Part shown: piece after piece, positions 47,920-57,719 of the stretch
Numbering within the stretch: position 1 is the stretch's first letter
Layout of the letters: each line of letters begins with the position of its first letter
DNA from: Flavobacterium sp. HJ-32-4
GTDB lineage: Bacteria; Bacteroidota; Bacteroidia; Flavobacteriales; Flavobacteriaceae
Direction of reading: 5' to 3'
Length of the DNA: 64,000 nt
NCBI RefSeq assembly: GCF_022532105.1
Contig: NZ_CP092832.1
Coordinates: 2,943,001-3,007,000, forward strand
Notes under the pieces: model-generated
Seen by the model: the letters and a program-made list of their open reading frames with translations, nothing else
Told to the model about the DNA's origin: nothing
Database searches by the model: none
Translations under genes and position numbers: made by a program

Positions 47920-48810
47920 TCAGATGCGACCGTAATACATCGCCTTTACGATACCATCCGAAAGTCCGATCTTCGGCACATAAATCTGCCGCGCCCCACT
48001 CCATTTCATCGCGTTCAGGTACACCTTAAGCGCCGGTATGATCACATCAGCCCGGTCGGCGTTGAGTCCGAGTTCATAGATCCGCTGCTCGTACGTCATC
48101 GCGTTCAATTGCGAGAACTGCGCATTGAGCCAGAGATATGATAAAGGCTTGTCTTGCAGTTTGCCCGACATCTTGAAGATCTTGTTGATGTTGCCGCCCG
48201 ACCCGATCATCGTCACCGGTTCATGATCGACAACTGCCGCACGTATCCACTTTTCGATTTCCTGCCATACTACATCCGTCACCATATTGTGCAGCAATCG
48301 CACGGTGCCCACCTTAAACGAACGCGAGGCCACGATACTGCCGTTGGCAAAGAGCGAAAATTCGGTGCTGCCACCGCCCACGTCTACATACAGATACGAT
48401 TGGTCGGTCTTGACCAAATGGTGCAGGTCGGTGGAAGCGATGATGGCTGCTTCGGTCTTGCCGTCGATGATCTTGATCTCGATATCGGCCTCACGCCGGA
48501 TGCGGTCTACCACTTCCTGCCCGTTATACGCCTCACGCATGGCCGAGGTCGCACAGGCCATATAGCGCTCAACTTTATGCACCTTCATCAACAGTTTATA
48601 CGCTTTCATGGCATCGATCATCCGGTCGATGGTCTCGTCACTGATCTCGCCCACCGTGAACGAGTCCTGCCCGAGGCGAATCGGCACCCGCACCAGCGAG
48701 CTTTTCGAGAATTGGGTTTCCTTTCCTTCCTCTTCAATGATGTTGGCGACCAAAAGTCGCATAGCGTTCGAGCCAATGTCGATGGCCGCGTATTTCCGGA
48801 TGTTGAGCAT
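47920..48810 (-). CDS. ppx: Exopolyphosphatase/GppA family phosphatase
   Basis: The 296-aa protein has the ASKHA phosphatase motifs: AAIDIGSNAMRLLVANI, an SKSSLVRVPIRLGQDSF segment, YVDVGGGSTEFSLFANG, and MIGSGGNINKIFKM. It is the short form, lacking the C-terminal HD domain of E. coli Ppx (513 aa). It degrades polyphosphate or pppGpp. It follows ppk1 by 12 bases, a classical pairing. Confidence 0.92.
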   Translation of the reverse strand: MLNIRKYAAIDIGSNAMRLLVANIIEEEGKETQFSKSSLVRVPIRLGQDSFTVGEISDETIDRMIDAMKAYKLLMKVHKVERYMACATSAMREAYNGQEVVDRIRREADIEIKIIDGKTEAAIIASTDLHHLVKTDQSYLYVDVGGGSTEFSLFANGSIVASRSFKVGTVRLLHNMVTDVVWQEIEKWIRAAVVDHEPVTMIGSGGNINKIFKMSGKLQDKPLSYLWLNAQFSQLNAMTYEQRIYELGLNADRADVIIPALKVYLNAMKWSGARQIYVPKIGLSDGIVKAMYYGRI

Positions 48811-48822
48811 GTATGGTGTTTC

Positions 48823-50964
48823 CTATTTTTCGATGGTATCCTGCGGAGCCTTCGCCGCCTTTTGGGCTTCATACTCTTCCAGCAGGTGTTGGTAATAGCG
48901 GTAGGTTTCGAGTTGCGCACGGAACACCGCATTGCTGCCCCGTGGCCGGTATTTGTTGTCGAGTTTATCCGAATGGAGACGTGCCTTTACGTTTCCTTTC
49001 CAACCCGTATCGAAATTACCGATGAGTTCTTTCTTGATGATCGGGTCGTAAATCGGACAGGTAACCTCTACCCTTCCGTCGAGGTTGCGCGTCAGGAAGT
49101 CGGCCGATGAAATAAATACTTCCGGATCGCCGCCGTTGGCAAAGATGAACACCCGCGAATGCTCGAGGTAGTTGTCAACGATACTGATCGCTTCGATATT
49201 CTCACTCATGCCCTTCACACCCGGAATCAGCGAACATATCCCGCGTATCTGCAACTGTATCTTCACTCCAGCCCGACTCGCCTCATACAGCTTGTCAATC
49301 ATTTTGATATCGCCCAGGCTGTTCATCTTCAGCTTCATATAGGCGGGTTTGCCCAGCTTGGCAAACATGATTTCCTTCTCGATCAGTCGATAGATACGCG
49401 TGCGGGTGTAATGCGGCGACACGATCAGGTGCTTATAACGGTGGAGACGGTAGTTCACTTCAAAGAAATCAAACACTTTCGACACGTCTTTCAGGATTGA
49501 CTGATGGGCCGTAAACAGCGTCACATCCGTATAGACCCGCGCGGTCGATTCGTTGAAATTTCCGGTCGAGATAAAACCGTAACGCCGCACTTTTCCTTTC
49601 TCCATCCGCTCGATCATACAGACCTTACTGTGCACTTTCAGTCCCTTGATACCAAATATCAACTGGATGCCTTCCTGCTGCATCTGCTCGGAATACGAGA
49701 TGTTGGTCGCCTCGTCAAAACGGGCCTGTAGCTCGATCTGCACCACCACTTTCTTCCCGTTCTTCGCCGCGTTGATGAGGGAACTGATGACCTGTGAATT
49801 CTTTGCCAGTCGGTACAAGGTGATTTTGATGGATACCACCTGCGGATCGAGTGCGGCCTCCCGAAGGAATTTGATCAGGTAGGAAAACGACTGATACGGC
49901 GCGTTCATGATATAGTCGCGTTCGCGGATGCGCTGCAGGATGCTTCCTTCGAGCGTGAGTCCGGGAACGGGCAACGGCGGATTGGCCTTATATAACAGGT
50001 CATAGCGCCCGAGGTTCGGGAAATCCATATAATCGCGGCGGTTGTGGTAGCGTCCGCCCGGGATGATACTATCGGTCGATTCGATGTGCATCTTCTGCAG
50101 GAAAAAATGCAGCGTATCCTTGTCCATCGATTGGTCGTATACAAACCGCACCACATCCCCGATCCGGCGTTCCTTGACGCTGTCGGCGATCTTTTCCATC
50201 ATGCTCTTGCTCAGGTCACTGTCGATCTCGAGCTGCGCATCGCGCGTGATCTTGATCATGTGGGCCGAGATGCTTTCATACTCGAAGATGTTGAAGATAC
50301 TGTCGAGGTGGTAGCGGATGACGTCATCCAACAACATCACGAACTGCTTGCCGTCGGCCGGTGGCAATACGACAAAGCGGTTGATGGTGGTTGGAATTTC
50401 GATGACGGCATATCGCACTTCCGCTTTCGTCTTGCGGAAACCCAGCAACGACGGTTTTTCGGTCGCTTTCAACACCATTTTGACGGCCAGATAACCGGAA
50501 GTGTCTTTCAACAACGGAAATTCGGCCAGGTCGTTGAGGATGATGGTAACGAGCGCCGGACTCACCTTCTGTATGAAAAATTCGCGGATGAAGGCTTCCT
50601 GCTCTTCCGACAACTCGGTCTCGTCGACCATGAAGATGTTCTCTTTCTCGAGTTCGCGCTCGATGACGCTCAGGATGCGAAGACTCTCTGATTGCTGCCG
50701 GATGGCGGTCGTCGTGATGTCTTTCAAAAGTTGGAAGGAAGTCGAGCCGCCGAGGAGTTTCTCTCCGGCAATGCCCGAAATGGCAAGGCGGCGTACGGCC
50801 GAATACCGCACCCGGAAAAACTCGTCGGAATTATTGGAAAAGATGCCCAGAAAACGAAGGCGGTCTAACAGGGGCACGTTTTCGTCTCCGGCCTCCTGTA
50901 ATACCCGGGCGTTAAAAGCCAACCAGCTTTTTTCCCGGTCGATGTACTGATTCTCAGGTATCAT
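48823..50964 (-). CDS. ppk1: Polyphosphate kinase 1
   Basis: The 713-aa protein starts YIDREKSWLAFNARVLQEA and has the PPK1 landmarks: LGIFSNNSDEFFRVR, the phosphohistidine site GLKVHSKVCMIER, ISTGNFNESTARVYTD, and SADFLTRNLDGRVEV. It polymerises the gamma-phosphate of ATP into polyphosphate at the membrane. The ATG overlaps the stop of the upstream sixA-like gene (ATGA), and ppx follows, giving a phosphatase-kinase-exopolyphosphatase operon. Confidence 0.96.
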   Translation of the reverse strand: MIPENQYIDREKSWLAFNARVLQEAGDENVPLLDRLRFLGIFSNNSDEFFRVRYSAVRRLAISGIAGEKLLGGSTSFQLLKDITTTAIRQQSESLRILSVIERELEKENIFMVDETELSEEQEAFIREFFIQKVSPALVTIILNDLAEFPLLKDTSGYLAVKMVLKATEKPSLLGFRKTKAEVRYAVIEIPTTINRFVVLPPADGKQFVMLLDDVIRYHLDSIFNIFEYESISAHMIKITRDAQLEIDSDLSKSMMEKIADSVKERRIGDVVRFVYDQSMDKDTLHFFLQKMHIESTDSIIPGGRYHNRRDYMDFPNLGRYDLLYKANPPLPVPGLTLEGSILQRIRERDYIMNAPYQSFSYLIKFLREAALDPQVVSIKITLYRLAKNSQVISSLINAAKNGKKVVVQIELQARFDEATNISYSEQMQQEGIQLIFGIKGLKVHSKVCMIERMEKGKVRRYGFISTGNFNESTARVYTDVTLFTAHQSILKDVSKVFDFFEVNYRLHRYKHLIVSPHYTRTRIYRLIEKEIMFAKLGKPAYMKLKMNSLGDIKMIDKLYEASRAGVKIQLQIRGICSLIPGVKGMSENIEAISIVDNYLEHSRVFIFANGGDPEVFISSADFLTRNLDGRVEVTCPIYDPIIKKELIGNFDTGWKGNVKARLHSDKLDNKYRPRGSNAVFRAQLETYRYYQHLLEEYEAQKAAKAPQDTIEK

Positions 50965-51452
50965 GTGATGTCGTGTTCTTTGGGGAAAATAGTCGTAATA
51001 GTGCGCCCTTTACGAAGCAGGCCCCAGTCGGTGATGGGCAGTTCAAGGTGCACGAAACCGGCGGTCGGGACGTTGACGATCAACCGGTCGCCGAAGGTAT
51101 TGACCAGGTCGGTGATCGCTTCGTTATGTCCGAAAACCAGTAAGCTCTCTACCTCATCCGGACATTCGGAAATGGCGCTTTCCAACTCGCTGTCGTCAAA
51201 GGTATAAAGGTCTTCTTTTACCTGTATGCGTTTTTCCTCCCACCCCAACGTTGCGGCAAAGAGACGGGCTGTGGTGAGCGCACGGCGGGCCGGACTGCTC
51301 CATACAACCGTTCCCTCCGGGATGCGGTCGCGCACTAAGGCCGCCATACCGTATACCGTACGTTTGCCACGGTCGTTCAACGGACGCTCGCGGTCGGATT
51401 GCCCGGCGCTCCAGTCGGATTTCGCATGACGGATTAAGAGCAGTTGTTTCAT
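50961..51452 (-). CDS. Histidine phosphatase family protein (SixA-like)
   Basis: The 163-aa protein has the RHA catalytic motif (LLIRHAKSDWSAGQSDRERPLNDRG) at the N-terminus and a second His in LLVFGHNEAITDLV. It is the size of SixA-type phosphatases, which act on phosphohistidine proteins or small phosphate esters. It leads the sixA-ppk1-ppx operon. Confidence 0.9.
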   Translation of the reverse strand: MKQLLLIRHAKSDWSAGQSDRERPLNDRGKRTVYGMAALVRDRIPEGTVVWSSPARRALTTARLFAATLGWEEKRIQVKEDLYTFDDSELESAISECPDEVESLLVFGHNEAITDLVNTFGDRLIVNVPTAGFVHLELPITDWGLLRKGRTITTIFPKEHDIT

Positions 51453-51524
51453 TGCAACAGGTTTCGGCCCCTAAAATTAGGGTTTTCTGTTGGAAGGACG
51501 AGGATGTTTTTAGTGGAATTACCC

Positions 51525-52163
51525 TTATGGGGACAGACGACCCGATGTCCAACCGGATGCGGCGCGCACATACCGGATGCGGTCGTGCAGGCGATTCGGG
51601 CGGCCCTGCCAGAACTCGATTGAAACCGGACGCACCAAATACCCGCCCCAATGCTCAGGCCGCGGCACAGTCTTGCCTTCGTATTCGGCTTCCAGTTGGG
51701 AAAGACGCTCTTCCAACACCTGCCTCCCCGGTACCGCTTCACTTTGTCGCGACGCCCAGGCACCCAATTGGCTGCCAAACGGACGCGAGGCAAAATAGGC
51801 TTCCGAATCGGCGGCAGGCAATTTTTCAGCCGTTCCTTTAATGATCACCTGCCGCTCCTGCTGCTGCCAGAAGAACGAAAGGCTTACGTTGGGGTTCTGT
51901 GCGATATCCTGTCCTTTGTCGGACGCATAGTTGGTGAAGAAAACGAACCCGTCCGGATTGAATTCTTTTAATAACACGATCCGCCCTGAAGGATGCCCGT
52001 CTTGTGATACGGTTGACAACGTCATGGCATTCGCTTCACCTGCCCGCGCGGCATCGGCCTCGTCAAACCACGCCTCAAACAACGGCATGGGATCAGACGG
52101 CAGGCGGTCTTCGATCAGTTCGAACTGGTCGTAGGATTTCCGGTAGTCCCGAAGATCTTTCAT
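51525..52163 (-). CDS. pdxH: Pyridoxamine 5'-phosphate oxidase
   Basis: The 212-aa protein matches PdxH in length and motifs: MTLSTVSQDGHPSGRIVLLKEF (FMN site), GFVFFTNYASDKGQDIAQNPN, WQQQERQVIIKGTAEKL, the segment FGSQLGAWASRQSE, and a C-terminal EFWQGRPNRLHDRIRY. It oxidises PNP or PMP to PLP. The last residues read GWTSGRLSP where the usual W-x-x-x-RL-x-P end is expected. An AT-rich defence-type gene lies directly upstream. Confidence 0.95.
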   Translation of the reverse strand: MKDLRDYRKSYDQFELIEDRLPSDPMPLFEAWFDEADAARAGEANAMTLSTVSQDGHPSGRIVLLKEFNPDGFVFFTNYASDKGQDIAQNPNVSLSFFWQQQERQVIIKGTAEKLPAADSEAYFASRPFGSQLGAWASRQSEAVPGRQVLEERLSQLEAEYEGKTVPRPEHWGGYLVRPVSIEFWQGRPNRLHDRIRYVRAASGWTSGRLSP

Positions 52164-52189
52164 GGTAATGGGATTTTAGTGTAAAGATA

Positions 52190-52245
52190 GTTGACAATGA
52201 ACAATGGACAATTAACGATGAACAATGTACGATGAACCATGAAGA
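52190..52245. repeat. ATGAACA/ACAATGG repeat tract at the edge of the AT-rich island
   Basis: Degenerate ATGAACAATG units lie between pdxH and the SIR2-STAND gene and mark the change from GC-richer to AT-rich sequence. Confidence 0.7.
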
Positions 52246-52371
52246 GTGGACGGCTAATAATGGATAATTTTATTTTCCGCACGCGAAACAATTATAGCTG
52301 GTGAATGTGACTTAGTGATCAAAGAAATAATCTATTTAGAAATGAACAACAACCAGTTATGAAGCGGTAAC

Positions 52372-55260
52372 TCATACTATCTTGCTAGCTATATGGTTAG
52401 AGCAGTGGTTTTGAATTTTCCATTCCGAAAATGATTCGATTCGGCTCTTTAGGCTATCCTTCGATTGTATTTCGTTCCATCTTTTCGTCAGTTCACTGCT
52501 TCTAGGTGGCGATGTCTTATCCCAACTTATTTTACCATATCTTAGGAAATATAATGCATTTTCCTCGTCGGAGTTATCTGAGAGTATGCTAGCTATCCAA
52601 AGGCACGCATATCCCACATTTAAAATAGTATTTATGTGATCCTCGTTCATCAATAGTTTTAGCGAATAGTAGTAAAATACCAAGGCCTTTTCCCGCTCTC
52701 CCAAATACTCTAGACATTTCCCGATATTTCCATAATAGGCTCCACCAAATTCCTTGATTAACTGATGCTCAACCAGTGAGTCTATATTTTGTCCATTCGA
52801 AAAGTAATGCAGAGCTTTATGGACACTTTCATTTACTTTAGAATCTCTATGTGCAAGAGCCAGATTATGTCGCAAACTATAGCTATCGGCTAGACTTGAC
52901 TCTTCGAGTAGTGCCACGCCCTCTTCGCCCATTTCAATGGCTTCACTGAATCTTCCCTGATACCAATATGAATAAACCTTTTCGCTACAGTATGCGAGAT
53001 AATGTACGCTTTTTCCAGGAATTAGCTTCTTGTACTTTTCAAGTAAAATTTCTGCCTCAGAAAAGTTACCCATTTGAGTCAAATTTGAAGTAAGCCTGTT
53101 TAATTGTGAATGAAAATATGGATACTCATCTGATATGGCCGCCTCCCAGTTCAGAGAGTCAAATAAACGGTGAGCGACCCTTGCGTATTCTTCCGAGTAT
53201 CCAGCGCTCAAAATAGAGTACGAAACTTCTTCTAAAGCGACCAGCGCGGGCTTTAAATCTCCCTGATTAATTTGAAGCTCAATTTTTAAAGTCCAATTTT
53301 GAAACTCTTGTAGAGAAAGTTTCGAATTAAGCCTTGGTTTTAGAATGTAAATAAACTGATCATAATATTTAACAAAAAGCGTTATAAATCTAACTCGTTC
53401 CGTTTTTGGATACTTAGTCAAAACAAACTCCTTAACTAAGGGGTGGAGTTCTATTTCTCCATCTTTTAAAGTTTCAATTAAATGAAGGTTTTTTAAAGTT
53501 CTAATAGATCTATGGAATTGATTAGGCTTTATTTCACTGTCTAAAATAACTTTCAAATTCTCCTCAGTTTCTGGCCGAACGGTTTCGGCAATTCCTCGAA
53601 TAACATTTTTCTGCTTGTCATTCAGTGTCTGCCATACTGCGGTGAGAATTTTCTCAGAAAGAATTGAAGAAAAGTTATCCTCCTTAAATGTTGTTTTCCC
53701 CTCAATTTCCGTCATAAATTCGTTAACTGTATTTATGCCCCTTACAGCTTGGCCTGCTATAAGATTTAGCCAAAGAGGATGCCCTTTAGTAAGTTTATGC
53801 GCTCGATGTGCTAGATTTTCCAAACTGTCTTTACCAACTCCAATTTGATAATGCTTAAATAGACTAACACACTCGCTTTCTGATATGCCTGTTAGCTTTA
53901 TCTGATAAAAATCTATGGTTGCCTCTCTTATGAAGGGCCGGCAGGTGAAAATAAATCGTGACTTGTGGTTCCGGCTGACAATCTGTTCATAAAAATACCC
54001 GAAACTTCCGCTTGGAACGAAAGAGACCAAATCAATATAATTGTCAATATTATCAAAAACGAAAATGATTTTTCTCTCTCCTAATACATGGAAAAATGTG
54101 TCTACTAAATCATTGTTATTAAGAGATTCAAAATTGATTTTAATTTCCGGCTCTAATCGTTTTATAATAGAAATAAGCTTGGTTTGAAAACGATTTGCCT
54201 CCTCTTTGAAATCTCGCCAGTCAGCGAACTCATAGGTTTCGGTATCAAAATAATTTCTAATATAGTGGGAAGCTAGCGCCGATTTTCCCTGCCCCCCAAT
54301 ACCCGTGATGAAAACAATTTTAAAAAAGGAAGTATCAATACTTTTCAGCTCTTTTTCTCGCCCAACCCAAAACTTATTAACTGGTGGAGAGTCATAATCG
54401 TTAGCTGAAGAGATACTCAAGATATTCAAATCAGACTTTGATTCTATGTCTTTTTTTATCTCGACCTGCGTCTCCACTGCATTTTTCCTTTCGGCAATTA
54501 GAGTATCTAAGAATGGTTCAAGTTCGCCGTAATCTTCTATAAATAAAGGATTTATTTTTTTTGGCCACTGCCTTCCCGTATCTGTTGTTATAATATAATG
54601 CTCGGGATTAAATCCAGAATATAATTTTTCTATAAACTCAAAAACGAAAGATATGTAAGGATCCGTCATTCCAAATCCAATGAAAAGGATTGACTTATCG
54701 GAAATTATCTTCTTTAATTCAAAAGTTGAGGACTTTTCCCCATCAGAGTACAACTTTTCATACTCTTTGGAAAACAAAACAAACTTATCGGGCTCTTGAA
54801 TATCGCCGTGGATTTTAAAAATGTAGCTTTCGTAGTGTGAAAGATTTGCTACTTTGTATTTGTTGGAATAGGGGATTACTTCAAAACTCGGCAGTGCTTT
54901 CTCGATAAGATTATCATAGTTCGTCGTGATTAGATTGCTAGATAACTGCCCTATCTGGTGATGAACTCGCAAAGGCGTGCAACTGTCATACGATCTTAAG
55001 GTTTTCTCAACAATCGCAATTGCATCGTCTCGGTAATCGCTAATTTTCTGAAGAACTTCAATCGGTGTAAGGACTTCATCAATTAGAGCACTTTTAAACT
55101 TTTCACTTTTAGGCTCTTTTGAGGATATCCCGTCAAGAATAGTTTCCACTAGGCCATTCCAATTCGGAATTCCTGCATTAATAGAAAGTCCGGCGCCGAC
55201 AAAAATTACGATCTCTTTTTGATTGATTTTATTAATTAAATCTTGTTTTATAGTTTTCAT
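52372..55260 (-). CDS. SIR2-STAND-TPR protein, probable anti-phage defence effector (Avs5-like)
   Basis: The 962-aa protein has an N-terminal SIR2-like domain (residues ~1-260) with FVGAGLSINAGIP (20-32), TTNYDN (112-117), KIHGD (149-153) and IGFGMTDPY (194-202), the NAD-binding and catalytic pattern of prokaryotic sirtuin-like NADases. An NB-ARC/STAND ATPase domain follows (~295-560) with Walker A GIGGQGKSA (320-328), Walker B IIFVFDN (398-404), SRFIFTCRP (434-442) and GHPLWL (493-498, GLPL-like). The C-terminal ~380 residues are TPR-like helices (GNFSEAEILLEKY, GRFSEAIEMGEEGVALL, GEREKALVFYYYSLKLL). This order is that of Avs-type sensors: TPRs bind a phage protein, the STAND module oligomerises, SIR2 destroys NAD. 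The gene is much more AT-rich than its neighbours, suggesting transfer. Confidence 0.85.
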   Translation of the reverse strand: MKTIKQDLINKINQKEIVIFVGAGLSINAGIPNWNGLVETILDGISSKEPKSEKFKSALIDEVLTPIEVLQKISDYRDDAIAIVEKTLRSYDSCTPLRVHHQIGQLSSNLITTNYDNLIEKALPSFEVIPYSNKYKVANLSHYESYIFKIHGDIQEPDKFVLFSKEYEKLYSDGEKSSTFELKKIISDKSILFIGFGMTDPYISFVFEFIEKLYSGFNPEHYIITTDTGRQWPKKINPLFIEDYGELEPFLDTLIAERKNAVETQVEIKKDIESKSDLNILSISSANDYDSPPVNKFWVGREKELKSIDTSFFKIVFITGIGGQGKSALASHYIRNYFDTETYEFADWRDFKEEANRFQTKLISIIKRLEPEIKINFESLNNNDLVDTFFHVLGERKIIFVFDNIDNYIDLVSFVPSGSFGYFYEQIVSRNHKSRFIFTCRPFIREATIDFYQIKLTGISESECVSLFKHYQIGVGKDSLENLAHRAHKLTKGHPLWLNLIAGQAVRGINTVNEFMTEIEGKTTFKEDNFSSILSEKILTAVWQTLNDKQKNVIRGIAETVRPETEENLKVILDSEIKPNQFHRSIRTLKNLHLIETLKDGEIELHPLVKEFVLTKYPKTERVRFITLFVKYYDQFIYILKPRLNSKLSLQEFQNWTLKIELQINQGDLKPALVALEEVSYSILSAGYSEEYARVAHRLFDSLNWEAAISDEYPYFHSQLNRLTSNLTQMGNFSEAEILLEKYKKLIPGKSVHYLAYCSEKVYSYWYQGRFSEAIEMGEEGVALLEESSLADSYSLRHNLALAHRDSKVNESVHKALHYFSNGQNIDSLVEHQLIKEFGGAYYGNIGKCLEYLGEREKALVFYYYSLKLLMNEDHINTILNVGYACLWIASILSDNSDEENALYFLRYGKISWDKTSPPRSSELTKRWNEIQSKDSLKSRIESFSEWKIQNHCSNHIASKIV

Positions 55261-55537
55261 ATTGATATGTCGTATCCTGGTAATTTAAGTGGCTTACTAT
55301 TTACCAAACCTACGAAACCTTCGTCAAACCACCTAACGTTTCTCTATTATCCGAGAACTACTTTGTCTAGAGCAATTCGAATGCAACTTTCTCTATTGAC
55401 ATTTCTACTAAATCCAGCTTATGAAACTTTCTGCAGAAAAAATGAATTAACTCTTTAACTCGAAGATCTTTTGGAAGGAAATAGTATGTAATGCGAATCA
55501 AGTATTGAATGCAAAACGCTACCAGGAAAACTTCTGA

Positions 55538-56443
55538 CTACCAATCAAACACCTTCCCGTCATCCGCCAACTGCGTATTGGGAAAAACTTCGGAGGCTTC
55601 TTCCCTAAACCGCTCGATGTTGTCATAGCGAGTAGAATAATGGCCAAGGATCAGTTGCCCGACACCTGCTTTCTGGGCAATCGCAGCGGCTTGCTTTGCG
55701 GTGCTGTGCATGGTGCGTTCCGCCAGCGCCGCCTCGGTTTCGAGGAAGGTGGCTTCATGGTAGAGCACATCAACGTCGCGTATGAGTTCCACGAAGGTTT
55801 CGGTATACACCGTATCGGAACAATAGGCGTAGGCCTTGGGCGGTACCGGATCAAACGTAAGCGCCACGTTCGGCACCACCGTTCCGTCGTCGAGCGTCAC
55901 ATCCTTGCCATCCTTGACATTCTGTAAATAGGCCGTATGTACGCCGTATCGTTGCACCGCCTCGGGGTTGATCCTGCGGTCGCCGATTTTTTCCCTGAAG
56001 AGGAAGCCGTTGGTGTAGACGCGATGCTGTAACGGAATCGTCGTGACGGTCACCTTCTCATCCTCAAAAATCAATTGGGATTCTTTGGTGTCGAGTTCAT
56101 GAAAATACAGCCCGAATCCGGTATACGAATCGGCATACCGCAATTGCAAAAGGATGATTTCCTTAATGCCCTTAGGCCCATACACATGCAGGTCAGCGGT
56201 GCGGTTGAGCAGTGTCATCGATGAGATAAGTCCGACCAACCCAAAAAAATGGTCGCCGTGCAGGTGGGAAATGAAGATATGGTCGATACGCGAAAACTTG
56301 ATCTTATTCCGGCGCAATTGCACCTGCGTACCCTCTGCACAGTCAATCAGGAAGAGACGGTTCTTGATTTCCAACACCTGTGAAGTCGGATTGCTGAACG
56401 TACGCGGCGTGGCGGCATAACACCCCAGGATCGTCAGTTGCAT
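55538..56443 (-). CDS. rnz: Ribonuclease Z
   Basis: The 301-aa protein has the MBL zinc motif FISHLHGDHFFGLVGL and YCSDTVYTE. Further metal-ligand segments are LYHEATFLE and LILGHYSTRY, as in bacterial short-form tRNase Z. It trims the 3' ends of tRNA precursors, which fits this window's CCA-less tRNA gene. Its start overlaps the stop of the STAS-like gene by one base. Confidence 0.95.
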   Translation of the reverse strand: MQLTILGCYAATPRTFSNPTSQVLEIKNRLFLIDCAEGTQVQLRRNKIKFSRIDHIFISHLHGDHFFGLVGLISSMTLLNRTADLHVYGPKGIKEIILLQLRYADSYTGFGLYFHELDTKESQLIFEDEKVTVTTIPLQHRVYTNGFLFREKIGDRRINPEAVQRYGVHTAYLQNVKDGKDVTLDDGTVVPNVALTFDPVPPKAYAYCSDTVYTETFVELIRDVDVLYHEATFLETEAALAERTMHSTAKQAAAIAQKAGVGQLILGHYSTRYDNIERFREEASEVFPNTQLADDGKVFDW

Positions 56444-56775
56444 CAGAAACCGAGGTCGCGTTCGATTTCCTCCATCTCGATCAGGTCGTGCGCTTCCTGC
56501 CGCGTCGGAACCACATGCAACTGCGCGGGCGTTTTGTTGAAATCGACGTCGGGAATCACCACGACAAACGTCTTCTTTGCCTTTCGGTGCGCTTTCGCCA
56601 GGGGCAGGAAGGCTTTGAGTTCTGACACGCGAATGTCACTCCGGTCGGTGAGGTCGACCACTAGATGCTGCTTGTCAAAGGACGGGTATTCCTGCGTCAG
56701 TTGGTTGAGGAAGTCTTCAAGCGGTTCCCCTGTGTTGTATAAGATAGTGATAGGGCCTTCGGTTTCGAAACGCAT
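56443..56775 (-). CDS. Small STAS-like protein
   Basis: The 110-aa protein (MRFETEGPITILYNTGEPLEDFLNQL, LVVDLTDRSDIRVSELKAFLPLAKAHRKAKKTFVVVIPDVDF, ending EEIERDLGF) has the alternating strand-helix pattern of STAS/anti-sigma-antagonist domains. In Flavobacteriia it constantly precedes rnz and is sometimes wrongly given that name. Function is unknown. It sits in the pyrR-pyrB-rnz operon. Confidence 0.8.
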   Translation of the reverse strand: MRFETEGPITILYNTGEPLEDFLNQLTQEYPSFDKQHLVVDLTDRSDIRVSELKAFLPLAKAHRKAKKTFVVVIPDVDFNKTPAQLHVVPTRQEAHDLIEMEEIERDLGF

Positions 56776-56792
56776 GCCGTGAACTTTTAAGT

Positions 56793-57719
56793 CTAGTGTA
56801 TTTTGGAGGCCAACAGGTAAATGACGGCCATCCGGATCGCGACGCCGTTCTCCACCTGCTCAAGAATCACCGATTGGTGCGAATCCGCCACATCCGATGT
56901 AATTTCCACACCTCGGTTGATCGGTCCGGGGTGCATGACCACGATTTCTTTGTTTAATGAATCGAGCAACGCCTTGTCGAGTCCGTATTGCTGGCTATAC
57001 TCGCGTGTTGACGGGAAATAGCTCACATCCATCCGCTCGTTCTGCACCCGCAGCATGTTGGCTACGTCGCACCATTCGAGCGCTTTGCGAAGGTTCGGCT
57101 CGACGGCTACGCCCAGGCTTTCGATATAACGCGGGATGAGGGTCTTCGGACCACATACTTTCACCTCGGCACCCAGCATCCGCAGGGCGAAGATATTGGA
57201 GAGTGCCACGCGGGAGTGCAGGATGTCACCGACGATGACGACCTTCTTCCCTCCTACCTCACCCAGTTTCTCACGGATGGTATAGCTGTCGAGCAACGCC
57301 TGGGTCGGATGTTCATGCGCTCCGTCGCCGGCGTTGACGATGCTGGCTTTTACGTGTTGGGAAAGGAAGTGGGCGGCACCGGCACTCGAGTGGCGCATCA
57401 CCACCATATCGACTTTCATCGACAGGATGTTGTTGACGGTATCGATGAGCGTTTCGCCTTTTTTCACTGAGGACTGCGCCGCCGAGAAACTGATTACGTC
57501 GGCCGAGAGGCGCTTTTGGGCGAGTTCGAACGAGAGTTTCGTGCGGGTACTGTTCTCGAAGAAGATGTTGGCGATGGTAATGTCGCGCAACGACGGTACT
57601 TTCTTGATCGGCCGGTTGATGACTTCTTTGAATTGGTCGGCAGTCTCAAAAATCAGGTCGATGTCGGATTTCTGGAGGTATTTGATCCCAAGCAGGTGCT
57701 GTACACTGAGTTCGGCCAT
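56793..57719 (-). CDS. pyrB: Aspartate carbamoyltransferase catalytic subunit
   Basis: The 308-aa protein has the carbamoyl-phosphate loop FFENSTRTKLSFELAQKRL, SVKKGETLIDT, HPTQALLDSYTIREKLG, and the HPGPINRGVEI end motif. It makes N-carbamoyl-aspartate in pyrimidine synthesis. It overlaps pyrR by one base, consistent with PyrR control. No pyrI regulatory subunit gene is adjacent. Confidence 0.96.
   Translation of the reverse strand: MAELSVQHLLGIKYLQKSDIDLIFETADQFKEVINRPIKKVPSLRDITIANIFFENSTRTKLSFELAQKRLSADVISFSAAQSSVKKGETLIDTVNNILSMKVDMVVMRHSSAGAAHFLSQHVKASIVNAGDGAHEHPTQALLDSYTIREKLGEVGGKKVVIVGDILHSRVALSNIFALRMLGAEVKVCGPKTLIPRYIESLGVAVEPNLRKALEWCDVANMLRVQNERMDVSYFPSTREYSQQYGLDKALLDSLNKEIVVMHPGPINRGVEITSDVADSHQSVILEQVENGVAIRMAVIYLLASKIH

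Noticed and set aside
55243..55458. 71-codon plus-strand frame beside the SIR2-STAND gene
   Set aside because: It overlaps the start of the defence gene and has no promoter box or family likeness; chance frame in AT-rich DNA.
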